Source: Paragemmobacter straminiformis (GTDB lineage Bacteria; Pseudomonadota; Alphaproteobacteria; Rhodobacterales; Rhodobacteraceae). From it: a stretch of 64,000 nt of DNA. The position numbers and the translations under genes are program-made. Shown piece by piece: positions 55,481 through 63,547 of this stretch. The stretch's first letter is position 1. Each line of letters begins with the position of its first letter. Below the pieces are notes generated by a model that made no database searches, had not been told where the DNA came from, and was given only the letters and a program-made list of their open reading frames with translations. The DNA is taken from positions 1,116,001-1,180,000 of the forward strand of contig NZ_JACLQD010000001.1 in NCBI RefSeq assembly GCF_014243445.1. The letters are read 5' to 3'.

Positions 55481-55565
55481 GCCCAGATGGCGGAATTGGT
55501 AGACGCACTGGTTTCAGGTACCAGCGCTGCAAGGCGTGGAGGTTCGAGTCCTCTTCTGGGCACCA
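55481..55565 (+). tRNA. tRNA-Leu (anticodon CAG)
   Basis: Acceptor GCCCAGA pairs with TCTGGGC; anticodon stem CTGGT/ACCAG encloses the loop TTCAGGT (anticodon CAG); a long variable arm (class II) and the T arm GGTTCGAGTCC follow; CCA is encoded (55563-55565). It is 85 nt long. Confidence 0.97.
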
Positions 55566-55579
55566 CGTCGATCTTAGCG

Positions 55580-55609
55580 AAAAGGGCGCGCTGAAAAGCG
55601 CGCCCTTTT
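55580..55609 (+). terminator. rho-independent terminator after tRNA-Leu
   Basis: AAAAGGGCGCGC and GCGCGCCCTTTT form a perfect 12-bp stem around TGAAAA, 14 nt after CCA. Confidence 0.93.
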
Positions 55610-55691
55610 GCCATTCCGGCGTCCTCCTGCGTTGACCGTGCCCCTATGGGGGTCTAATGCGGGCCGACACCTTACGGACAAGGATTTTCCC

Positions 55692-56306
55692 GTGGCGATC
55701 CACCTTTACCGCAACGACCTGCCTGACGGGCTGACGCTTGGCCCCGTGGTCGCGATCGACACCGAAACCATGGGTCTCGACCCGCGCCGCGACAGGCTGT
55801 GCCTTGTCCAGCTTTCGGACGGGAACGGCGATGCACATCTTGTGCAGATCGAACGCGGCCAGACCAGCGCGCCGAACCTCGAACGTCTGTTGACCGATCC
55901 GGCCACGCTGAAGCTGTTCCATTTCGGCCGTTTCGACATTGCCGCGATGAAGAAAGCCTTTGGCGTCACCACCGCGCCCGTCTGGTGCACGAAGATCGCC
56001 TCGCGCCTGATCCGCACCTTTACCGACCGGCACGGGCTGAAATACCTGCTGCTGGAACTTGTCGGCGTCGACGTCTCGAAGCAGCAACAGACATCGGACT
56101 GGGGGTCGGCCACGCTGACCGATGCGCAGAAGGAATACGCCGCGTCGGACGTTCTGTACCTGCACCGTCTTATGACCGAGCTGGAAGCGCGCCTGATCCG
56201 GGAAGGCCGGATGGAGCTGGCGCAGCGGCTGTTCGATTTCCTGCCCACACGGGCCGAGCTTGACCTTATGGGCTGGGATGAACCCAATGACATCTTCCAC
56301 CATTGA
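55692..56306 (+). CDS. rnd: ribonuclease D
   Basis: 204 residues, the short form without HRDC domains. The DEDDy exonuclease residues are in VAIDTETMG (Asp, Glu), HFGRFDIAAM (Asp) and YAASDVLYL (Asp with Tyr). It trims tRNA and other RNA 3' ends. The frame is open upstream, but GTG 55692 gives the family start. The 3' end overlaps kdsD by 20 nt; the tRNA gene just upstream has its own terminator. Confidence 0.9.
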   Translation: MAIHLYRNDLPDGLTLGPVVAIDTETMGLDPRRDRLCLVQLSDGNGDAHLVQIERGQTSAPNLERLLTDPATLKLFHFGRFDIAAMKKAFGVTTAPVWCTKIASRLIRTFTDRHGLKYLLLELVGVDVSKQQQTSDWGSATLTDAQKEYAASDVLYLHRLMTELEARLIREGRMELAQRLFDFLPTRAELDLMGWDEPNDIFHH

Positions 56307-57261
56307 CGCGACCGATCTGCTGAAGACCGCCCGTCGCGTCATCCGTCGCGAATCCGAGGCGCTGACGCTTTTGGCAGATAGCCTTGACGCAGCCTTTTCG
56401 GCTGCGGTGCAGACGATATTGCAGGCGAATGGGCGGGTGATCGTCTCGGGCATGGGGAAATCGGGCCATATTGCCCGCAAGATCGCGGCCACGCTCGCCT
56501 CGACCGGCACGCCTGCGCAATTCGTGCATCCTGCCGAGGCAAGCCACGGCGACCTTGGAATGGTGATGCGCGGCGATGTGGCGCTTGTGCTGTCCAATTC
56601 GGGCGAGACGCCCGAGCTTTCGGACATCATCGCCCATACCCGGCGCTTCGACATTCCGCTGATCGGGGTGGCGTCGCGTGCCGACTCGACCCTGCTGCGG
56701 CAGGCCGATGTGGCCCTGCTGCTGCCCCCCGCGCCCGAAGCCTGCGAGACGGGGATCGTGCCGACGACCTCGACCACCATGACCCTTGCGCTGGGCGATG
56801 CCATCGCGGTGGCCCTGATGGAGCACCGGCAGTTCACGCCGGAACATTTCCGCCTGTTCCATCCCGGCGGCAAGCTGGGGGCGCGGCTGTCCAAGGTGCG
56901 CGACCTGATGCATGGCGACCCTCCGACGGTGACGCATGACACCTCGATGGGCGAGGCGCTGATCCTGATGTCGGGGCGCGGCTTCGGTGTCGTCGGGGTG
57001 ACCGATGGCGATGGCTACTTGCAGGGCATCATCACCGATGGCGACCTGCGCCGCCATCTGGACGGCCTGATGGATCTGACCGCCGGAGATGTGATGACGG
57101 CCGCGCCGCGCACCATCGGGCCGGATGCGCTGGCCGAAACCGCCGTGCGCATCATGAACGAAAAGAAGATCACCTGCCTGTTCGTCACCGATCCGCCCGA
57201 CAGCACGACTGCCGTGGGGCTGTTGCACATCCATGATTGCCTGCGGGCCGGTATCGCCTGA
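56287..57261 (+). CDS. kdsD: arabinose-5-phosphate isomerase (KpsF/GutQ family)
   Basis: 324 residues. A SIS domain (GMGKSGHIARKIAATLAST; LSNSGETPE) is followed by two CBS domains (about 200-320). It converts ribulose-5-phosphate to arabinose-5-phosphate for KDO in LPS. ATG 56287 is preferred over ATG 56278; both lie inside the rnd gene. It overlaps lptC by one base, tying KDO supply to LPS export. Confidence 0.95.
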   Translation: MTSSTIDATDLLKTARRVIRRESEALTLLADSLDAAFSAAVQTILQANGRVIVSGMGKSGHIARKIAATLASTGTPAQFVHPAEASHGDLGMVMRGDVALVLSNSGETPELSDIIAHTRRFDIPLIGVASRADSTLLRQADVALLLPPAPEACETGIVPTTSTTMTLALGDAIAVALMEHRQFTPEHFRLFHPGGKLGARLSKVRDLMHGDPPTVTHDTSMGEALILMSGRGFGVVGVTDGDGYLQGIITDGDLRRHLDGLMDLTAGDVMTAAPRTIGPDALAETAVRIMNEKKITCLFVTDPPDSTTAVGLLHIHDCLRAGIA

Positions 57262-57872
57262 TGGCCGTGCGGCGCGCCTTTGACGGGTGGTCGCGGACCG
57301 TGGGCTGGCTCAAGGTTGCGTTGCCGTTGACGGCGCTTGGCCTGTTGTCGACGCTGTTTCTGGTGTCGAACCGCATCGACCCCGAAGCCGCCATTCCCTA
57401 TGCGACGGTCGATGTGGAATCGCGCATGCGCGAACCGCGCCTGACCAAGCCCGCCTATGCGGGGACCACCGTCGATGGCAGCGCCCTTGTGATGTCTGCC
57501 GAAGAGGCGCGGCCTGCCACGACACCCGGCGCGCCCTCGACCGCGACAAAGATCACGGCAAGCCTGACGACCCCCGATGGCAAGCGCACCGACATGCGGG
57601 CGGATGACGCCCTGCTCGACGCCGAGGCGAACAGGTTGAACCTGAACGGAAACGTCATTGTCGAGAACTCGACCGGCTACCGCATCATGACCGAGGCCCT
57701 GCAGGCGGATCTGGCGAAAACCGAGCTTGCATCGCAGGCAAAGGTCAAGGCTACTGGCCCCGCAGGACAGATCACCGCCGATGCCATGACGCTGACCGGC
57801 GACGGCACGCCGGGCAAGCCCTATCTTCTGGTTTTCAAAGGCAGCGTTAAACTGGTATATCAGCCCAAATGA
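57261..57872 (+). CDS. lptC: LPS export protein LptC
   Basis: 203 residues. An N-terminal membrane helix (about 17-36) is followed by the OstA-like beta-jellyroll in the periplasm (MRADDALLDAEANRLNLNGNV). LptC links the inner-membrane LptBFG transporter to the LptA bridge. ATG overlaps the kdsD stop (TGATG) and its end overlaps lptA by 4 nt. Confidence 0.9.
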   Translation: MAVRRAFDGWSRTVGWLKVALPLTALGLLSTLFLVSNRIDPEAAIPYATVDVESRMREPRLTKPAYAGTTVDGSALVMSAEEARPATTPGAPSTATKITASLTTPDGKRTDMRADDALLDAEANRLNLNGNVIVENSTGYRIMTEALQADLAKTELASQAKVKATGPAGQITADAMTLTGDGTPGKPYLLVFKGSVKLVYQPK

Positions 57873-58405
57873 AGCGCAACTTCCCCCTCGCCCTGTTCCT
57901 TGTCGCCGCGACTGCCATCGGCCAACCGGTCCTTGCGCAGCAGATCGAATTCAAAGGGTTGCAGCAAGACAGCTCGCTTCCCGTCGAGGTGGCGGCCGAC
58001 AGTCTGGCTGTCGACCAGACCTCGGGGCTTGCGACGTTCGACGGAAATGTCGTCGTGGTGCAGGGTGACATGACGATCAAGGCCGGAAATGCCCGCGTGG
58101 AATATGCGGCCGATGGAACCGGGATCGCCAAGCTGTATTTTTCGGGCCGCGTCACCTTTGCCGGCGGAACCGAGGCGGCGCAGGCCGACGAGGCCGTCTA
58201 TACGGTTGCCGCGGGCGAGGTTGTCATGACCGGCGATGTGCTGCTGACCCAGGGCAGCACCACGATTGCGGGCCAGAAGATGGTCTATGACCTGCAAAAG
58301 GGCACCGGCAAGATGGAAGGGCGGGTCCAGACCAGCTTTACCCCGAAATCCGCGGCCGAGAAGAAAGCGCCCAAGGCCACGCCGACGCCGGGCGCCGCAC
58401 CGTGA
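57869..58405 (+). CDS. lptA: LPS transport periplasmic protein LptA
   Basis: 178 residues. A signal peptide ends at VLAQ, then the OstA/LptA domain begins: VEVAADSLAVDQTSGLATFDGNVVV and MTGDVLLTQGS. The Lys/Pro/Ala-rich tail is disordered. It forms the periplasmic bridge that moves LPS to LptDE. Its end overlaps lptB by 4 nt. Confidence 0.92.
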   Translation: MKRNFPLALFLVAATAIGQPVLAQQIEFKGLQQDSSLPVEVAADSLAVDQTSGLATFDGNVVVVQGDMTIKAGNARVEYAADGTGIAKLYFSGRVTFAGGTEAAQADEAVYTVAAGEVVMTGDVLLTQGSTTIAGQKMVYDLQKGTGKMEGRVQTSFTPKSAAEKKAPKATPTPGAAP

Positions 58406-59163
58406 ACGCGAAACCCGAATTGACGGTAACCGAAGGTTCGGCCGGGCTTGTGGTGCGGGGTTTGCGCAAAAGCTACAAGCGCCGCCCCGTTATCCGCGAC
58501 GTTTCGATGAACCTGATGCGGGGCGAGGTTGTGGCGCTGCTGGGTCCGAACGGTTCGGGCAAGACCACCTGCTTTTACGCCATCGCGGGCCTTGTGACCC
58601 CCGAAGGCGGCGAGGTGCTGATCGACGGGCGCGACGTTACCGCGCTGCCCATGTATCGCCGCGCCCGCCTTGGCATCGGCTATCTGCCGCAAGAGGTCTC
58701 GATCTTTCGCGGCCTGTCGGTCGAGGACAATATCCTTGCCGTCCTCGAGATTGCGGTGACCGACCGGCACAAGCGCCGCGAACGGCTGGAAGAACTGCTT
58801 TCGGAGTTTTCGATCACCCACCTGCGCCGCGCGCCCGCGCTGGCACTTTCCGGGGGCGAGCGCCGCCGCGTCGAAATCGCGCGCTGTCTGGCGGCCGATC
58901 CGAAATACCTGCTGCTCGACGAACCCTTTGCAGGGGTCGACCCTATCGCGGTTGCGGAAATCCGCCACCTTGTTGCCGACCTGAAAGGGCGTGGCATCGG
59001 CGTTCTGATCACCGACCACAACGTGCGCGAAACGCTCGAGATCGTGGACCGCGCCTATATCCTGCACGATGGCAAGGTGCTGATGAGCGGGACGACGGAC
59101 GAGGTCGTCAGGGACGAGATGGTCCGCCGCGTCTATCTGGGGCAGAATTTCCGCATCAGCTGA
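58402..59163 (+). CDS. lptB: LPS export ABC transporter ATPase LptB
   Basis: 253 residues. Walker A is GPNGSGKTT, signature is LSGGERRR, Walker B is YLLLDEPFAGVDP, and the H-loop is ITDHNVRET. It drives LPS extraction from the inner membrane. The GTG start overlaps lptA by 4 nt. In many proteobacteria rpoN comes next; here hpf follows after 224 nt instead. Confidence 0.96.
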   Translation: MNAKPELTVTEGSAGLVVRGLRKSYKRRPVIRDVSMNLMRGEVVALLGPNGSGKTTCFYAIAGLVTPEGGEVLIDGRDVTALPMYRRARLGIGYLPQEVSIFRGLSVEDNILAVLEIAVTDRHKRRERLEELLSEFSITHLRRAPALALSGGERRRVEIARCLAADPKYLLLDEPFAGVDPIAVAEIRHLVADLKGRGIGVLITDHNVRETLEIVDRAYILHDGKVLMSGTTDEVVRDEMVRRVYLGQNFRIS

Positions 59164-59198
59164 CGGGCGGCCATTTGGACTAGTCCGCACGATCCATG

Positions 59199-59227
59199 TT
59201 GACAAGACGGGCAGGCTTGGGCGCAAA
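59199..59227 (+). promoter_or_regulatory. candidate promoter for hpf
   Basis: TTGACA at 59199-59204, a 17-nt spacer, and CGCAAA (poor -10) at 59222-59227. The -35 is good but the -10 weak; it lies 160 nt upstream of hpf in a 224-nt gap that otherwise shows no gene. Confidence 0.35.
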
Positions 59228-59387
59228 TGTCCTTGATGCGACCGACACACGCCATGCCCGGATCCGCCTATGCCGCCCCACGACGGGTGCCGCACCTTGC
59301 AGGATCGGGCAGCGCCCCTCAGATTAACCAGAGCCGTCCGTTCCGCGCCATTGCGGCGGCCGGTGTTTCATGCGCGAAGGAGGCATC

Positions 59388-59963
59388 ATGCGCTACCAGA
59401 TCAGCGGCAAACAGATCGACATCGGGGAAGCCCTCCAGACCCATGTAAAGGCCGAACTCGGCGAGGTGGTCGAGAAATACGCCCAGCGGCCGACCGATGC
59501 GTTGATCGTCTTTTCGCGCTCGGCGCATGAATATGTCTGCGAGGCGGTGATCCATCTTTCGACGGGCCTGACGGCGCAGGCCAAGGGCCATGCCACCGAA
59601 ATCTACGCGGCTTTCGAATCCTGCCGCGAGAAGATGGACAAGCAACTGCGCCGCTACAAGCGCCGCATCCGCAACCACCACAACACCCGCACGGCGCCGG
59701 TTGAATTCGCCGAAGGCTCGTCCTATATCCTCGCGCCAACGGAAGAGCCCGAGGATGATACGGACGACCTGACCCAGCCCATCGTCATTGCCGAGATGGA
59801 GACGAAAATCCCCTCTGTCACGGTCGGCGAAGCGGTGATGATGCTGGAACTTGGCGGCCAGAAAATGCTTGTGTTCCGCAACGAAGGACATGGCGGCGTG
59901 AATGTGGTGTACCGTCGTGATGACGGAAACATCGGCTGGATCGATCCGCGCAACAGCAAATGA
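59388..59963 (+). CDS. hpf: ribosome hibernation promoting factor, long form
   Basis: 191 residues. The N-terminal RaiA/HPF domain (MRYQISGKQIDIGEALQTHV to about 105) is followed by a linker and the C-terminal dimerisation domain of long HPF (PSVTVGEAVMMLELGGQKMLVFRN). It pairs ribosomes into inactive dimers under stress. A very good ribosome site (GAAGGAGG) lies before ATG 59388. ptsN follows after 33 nt. Confidence 0.94.
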   Translation: MRYQISGKQIDIGEALQTHVKAELGEVVEKYAQRPTDALIVFSRSAHEYVCEAVIHLSTGLTAQAKGHATEIYAAFESCREKMDKQLRRYKRRIRNHHNTRTAPVEFAEGSSYILAPTEEPEDDTDDLTQPIVIAEMETKIPSVTVGEAVMMLELGGQKMLVFRNEGHGGVNVVYRRDDGNIGWIDPRNSK

Positions 59964-59996
59964 CCGGCACAATCCGGCACAGGAACGACTGACGGC

Positions 59997-60461
59997 ATGG
60001 ACCTTTCCAAGCTACTTATTCCGGGGGCCGTCAGGGTCGTCGGTCAACTGACCAGCAAGAAGCGGCTCTTCCAGGAACTGGGAGAGCTGGCCTCCTCGGC
60101 CTACGGGCTGAACGCGGCGACGGCGATCGACGGGTTGCAGGAACGCGAAAGCCTTGGCCCCACCGGCGTGGGCCACGGCATCGCTTTGCCCCATGCCCGT
60201 CTGGAAGACCTGTCCCGGATCGTCGGCGTTTTCATCAGACTGGAAAAGCCGCTCGATTACGACAGCGTCGACCGCCAGCCGGTCGATCTGGTCTTTGGAC
60301 TGTTCGCGCCGAAGGATTCGGGGGTCGAGCATCTCAAGGCGCTGGCGCTTGTGTCGCGCACCATGCGGGATGCGAATGTCGTCTCGAAGCTGCGGGCGAA
60401 CACCGATTCCGCCAAGCTGCACGCCATTCTGACCGAAGCGCGGACGATTCAGGCCGCATGA
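59997..60461 (+). CDS. ptsN: PTS IIA-like nitrogen regulatory protein
   Basis: 154 residues. The EIIA-Ntr domain has GVGHGIALPHARL, with the phosphorylated His at residue 66. It belongs to the nitrogen PTS and in other bacteria regulates potassium uptake and stress functions. Its 3' end overlaps the convergent sulfotransferase gene by 13 nt. Confidence 0.93.
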   Translation: MDLSKLLIPGAVRVVGQLTSKKRLFQELGELASSAYGLNAATAIDGLQERESLGPTGVGHGIALPHARLEDLSRIVGVFIRLEKPLDYDSVDRQPVDLVFGLFAPKDSGVEHLKALALVSRTMRDANVVSKLRANTDSAKLHAILTEARTIQAA

Positions 60462-61837
60462 CCGCGCGGCCCGAAACCGAAGCCCATGTAGTCGCGCTGA
60501 TACGCCTCGCGCGCGGCGTCTTCGACCGAAGCGTCAAGAACCGCCTCGACGCCCGAGGGTTCGGCCGCGCGCAGGGGTGGCATGGCGACACCGACTTCGG
60601 CGCACAGCCACGAAAGCCCCTCGGGCAAGCGATCCTCGCGCAGCACCGCGTCGGGGCCGTTGAACAGGGCGAAGCCTTGCGTCAGCGCCGTCTGGCTGGC
60701 CCATGCCGCAGGCGTACGGAACCCGGTCTGGCCAGCGATGTTGCGTTTGAGGAAGCGCAGGAAGGCGACAAAGGCCGCGCGCTCTTCCTCGACCGAGGCG
60801 TAGCCCTGTTTGGGAAAGGCGACGCCATGCACCCGCGACAGGATATTGCGCTGCTCTGGCCCCAGACCGCTGCCCTGCGCGTCCTTGAAGGCCGCCCATG
60901 CCCTGTCGACCGGATGGCGCAGCACGGTAAAGCTGCGGTGTCCGGCATGGGCGCGCTTCCACTGGCGCAACGACTTTTGCACGAAGTCGCGCTCCAGCCC
61001 GCCGAACGCTTCCAGCCAGTCGACCACCCGCGCCTCGGGCCCGCCGCGCAGCGGCATGAACAGCAAAGGCACCTCGCGCGAGGCGATGAAGCCCGGAATG
61101 CCCGCCGTGCGGCGCGGTTCGAAATTCGGGGTGCGTGACAGGTTGAAGCGGTCGAGCCGCGCCAAGGCCTGTTCCATCGCGGCAGGGTTCGTCACCTTGT
61201 CGGCCAGCGGTTCGGGGTTTTGCACCGTCAGCGACTGGTCCACCGCATCAAGCCGCGCATCGACCCGGAGGAAGGCGGCAAGCCCGTTCAGAACGGCAAG
61301 ATCCTGAATATCCTCGTAGTCGAGATAAAAGGCGGTCTGCCCGCTGGTCTGCAATGCGTTCAGCAGCCGGACCTGAAAGCCCTGCACGGCATCGAGATGC
61401 GCCTCGAATTCGACGCTGTCGAAACGGGCCTTGGCCTGTTTGAGGTTTTTGGGGTTGGTCAGTTTCCATTGACCTGTCGCCTGCGCGATCTTGAGGCTGA
61501 CATAGCTTTCCACCGGATTGCGCGTCAGCACGATCTTGGCGCAGCGCGTGTCGGCCATGACGGCATCGAATACGCGCGGGTCGTGGTCGTGGAACCAGCG
61601 GAAGCCGACCATGCCGCCCGTGGCCGCCCGCGCGGCCGCGATCAGCGCCATCGGGTCAGACTCGCGCTGGGCGAGGGTAACGCCGAACATCTCGGTCTGG
61701 TCCTTCTTGCCGATGAAGAAGGGGTTGAACAGTTCACCCAGACAGGAAACGCCGTGCAGCGCGTTCAGATTTGCTTCCAGAAAATTGGACCCTGTCCGCA
61801 TTTCGGCGAACATCACGAAGCTGTCGAAACCGCGCAC
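60449..61837 (-). CDS. tandem sulfotransferase-domain protein
   Basis: 462 residues with two sulfotransferase-like halves. The first (about 1-235) has the PAPS 5'-site-like EMRTGSNFLEANLN and the 3'-phosphate motif VLTRNPVESYVSLK, as in NodH. The second (about 255-462) has a degenerate loop MPLRGGPEARVVDWL and a clear LRHPVDRAWAAFKD motif. It would sulfate a surface sugar or lipid. No signal peptide. It is one base away from a branching glycosyltransferase gene on the same strand. Confidence 0.78.
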   Translation of the reverse strand: MRGFDSFVMFAEMRTGSNFLEANLNALHGVSCLGELFNPFFIGKKDQTEMFGVTLAQRESDPMALIAAARAATGGMVGFRWFHDHDPRVFDAVMADTRCAKIVLTRNPVESYVSLKIAQATGQWKLTNPKNLKQAKARFDSVEFEAHLDAVQGFQVRLLNALQTSGQTAFYLDYEDIQDLAVLNGLAAFLRVDARLDAVDQSLTVQNPEPLADKVTNPAAMEQALARLDRFNLSRTPNFEPRRTAGIPGFIASREVPLLFMPLRGGPEARVVDWLEAFGGLERDFVQKSLRQWKRAHAGHRSFTVLRHPVDRAWAAFKDAQGSGLGPEQRNILSRVHGVAFPKQGYASVEEERAAFVAFLRFLKRNIAGQTGFRTPAAWASQTALTQGFALFNGPDAVLREDRLPEGLSWLCAEVGVAMPPLRAAEPSGVEAVLDASVEDAAREAYQRDYMGFGFGPRGHAA

Positions 61838-63547
61838 TCACTTCACCAGATAGGGCCGCCCGCGCGAGGCGCTGGCGGGGCGCGGGTCGTCGCCCGCCGG
61901 AAAATCGCCCATAAGCACAGGCTGCATCCCCTGATTGCGCAGGTTTTGCAGGAATTGTCCAAAGCCTGTCAGGTCCGTCATCTTCGGCGCTTCGGTCAGC
62001 CGCCGCAAGGAACGGGGGCTGATCTCGTCCACGATGGTCTGCAACGGCTCCATCGGGCTTTCGACAAATTCCGCCAGCGTCCAGATGCGGACACGGGCCT
62101 TGGTGCTGGATTGGCGCAGGACGGCAAGCGTTTCGCTTTCCACCTTTTGCAACCGCGCCGCCTCGCGCCGGATGTCGCCGAAGTTGCGGTTCGATTTCCA
62201 AAGCGGCAGCGCCCATGCGCCCGATATCACCGATATCTGCGCGTTGGCGTCCATTGCGATAAAGGGGTTCAGCGTCTGGCTGTCGGCAGGCCCGAACTGG
62301 AAGCACTGCCTTTCGCCCCGCGTTGCCCAGATGAGGTTGGTCAGGAAGGACCGCGGGTTGTAGTCGCGCAATCTGGGGCTGTCAGAGAGCGCGCCGTTAT
62401 AGATCGCCTCGCCCCCGGCGAATTCTACGCGGTCGGGGGCGAAGAGGTGGCCATGCACGCGGCTTCCCGTCGTTTTGGAAAGCCACATCTCGAAGTTCTC
62501 GAACACCTCGGAAAAGCCGTGGAACACCGAATAGGGCGCCGCCGTGCGCCCGTTCTCGAAGTTCTCGTTCGGGAAGCGGCTTTGCATGTAAAGACCGGGA
62601 CGCCCTTTGACCCGCCGCTCGACCGCCTTGGCGAAAAGACGGTCGATCTTGCCGGGGTTCGGTTCCCGACCGGCCTGCGCCTCGGCGTCGTCGGTCAGGA
62701 AGGTGCGGTAGAGTTTGTTCGCATGCGGCCAGATCTTGCGCGCCACGAAGCAATCGGACCGGCGCAAAAGCTGGAGGTGGTCATCGTAGAAGATATGCGG
62801 CTTGCCCTGAAAATCGAACTTCGACAGCGTGAGCGACCGGCTTTCGACCGAGCTTGAGACCAGCCGCACCAAGGTCTGGAAGTAGCTTTCGTCGGGAATC
62901 CAGACGCGGCGGAAATAGTCGTCATAAAGCTTGCGGTCCGGCCCCTGCAGAATGGCCGAAAGGGTTTGCCGTGTCAGGCACCACCATTGGCTGCCAAGAT
63001 GCGGCACGACATCCTTGGGAATCTTGCGCTGGAACCGCACACGGCGTTGCAGGGCGACGTAGCGGTCGAAAAGCCACCGCTGCGTGCGCCACGAAAACGG
63101 GAAGCGGAGGGTAAAGCGTTCCATGTTCAGCCCGCCGATGGTCCAGCCGACCTCTTCGGTGGTGACGCTTTCGATGAAATCGGTGCGGGGGCGGGCATCG
63201 AGATAGGCGATCAGGTCGCGCACGGGGCGCAGGGGCATGCAGGACCCCGAGGCGAGGTAGACATGCCGGACCTGCGGAAAGTCGGCCAGCATCACCTCGG
63301 ACGCGGCTTGCGTGGCGGCGACGATGCCCCATGTGCCCCATTCGCAGGCGAAACGTTCGGAAAACCGGACATTGGCCAGATCGGCCAATTCGGTTTTCAT
63401 GGTGTCGTAACTCCACGCCTTGACCCGCGCGTCGACGTGGATGACGACCGGACAGCCGCGTTCCGCCCAGTGACGCGCCACTTCGGCGGCGCGGTGCAAG
63501 GCCGTGTGGCACAGCATGACAAAGCCGAGGGTGGTGCTTTCGGTCAT
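61838..63547 (-). CDS. GT14-type (core-2 branching/xylosyltransferase-like) glycosyltransferase
   Basis: 569 residues. The first half has the Branch/GT14 pattern: FVMLCHTALHRAAEVARHW, VVIHVDARVK, the FACEWGTWGIV segment, YLASGSCMPLRPV and GSQWWCLTRQT. The second half (about 290-569) resembles an extra domain seen mainly in Rhodobacteraceae relatives, function unknown. ATG 63547 overlaps the upstream glycosyltransferase stop by 4 nt. It probably builds a surface glycan. Confidence 0.83.
   Translation of the reverse strand: MTESTTLGFVMLCHTALHRAAEVARHWAERGCPVVIHVDARVKAWSYDTMKTELADLANVRFSERFACEWGTWGIVAATQAASEVMLADFPQVRHVYLASGSCMPLRPVRDLIAYLDARPRTDFIESVTTEEVGWTIGGLNMERFTLRFPFSWRTQRWLFDRYVALQRRVRFQRKIPKDVVPHLGSQWWCLTRQTLSAILQGPDRKLYDDYFRRVWIPDESYFQTLVRLVSSSVESRSLTLSKFDFQGKPHIFYDDHLQLLRRSDCFVARKIWPHANKLYRTFLTDDAEAQAGREPNPGKIDRLFAKAVERRVKGRPGLYMQSRFPNENFENGRTAAPYSVFHGFSEVFENFEMWLSKTTGSRVHGHLFAPDRVEFAGGEAIYNGALSDSPRLRDYNPRSFLTNLIWATRGERQCFQFGPADSQTLNPFIAMDANAQISVISGAWALPLWKSNRNFGDIRREAARLQKVESETLAVLRQSSTKARVRIWTLAEFVESPMEPLQTIVDEISPRSLRRLTEAPKMTDLTGFGQFLQNLRNQGMQPVLMGDFPAGDDPRPASASRGRPYLVK

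Noticed and set aside
61220-62857. Long plus-strand open frame across the sulfotransferase and glycosyltransferase genes
   Set aside because: It crosses two well-supported minus-strand genes and has no recognisable domain.
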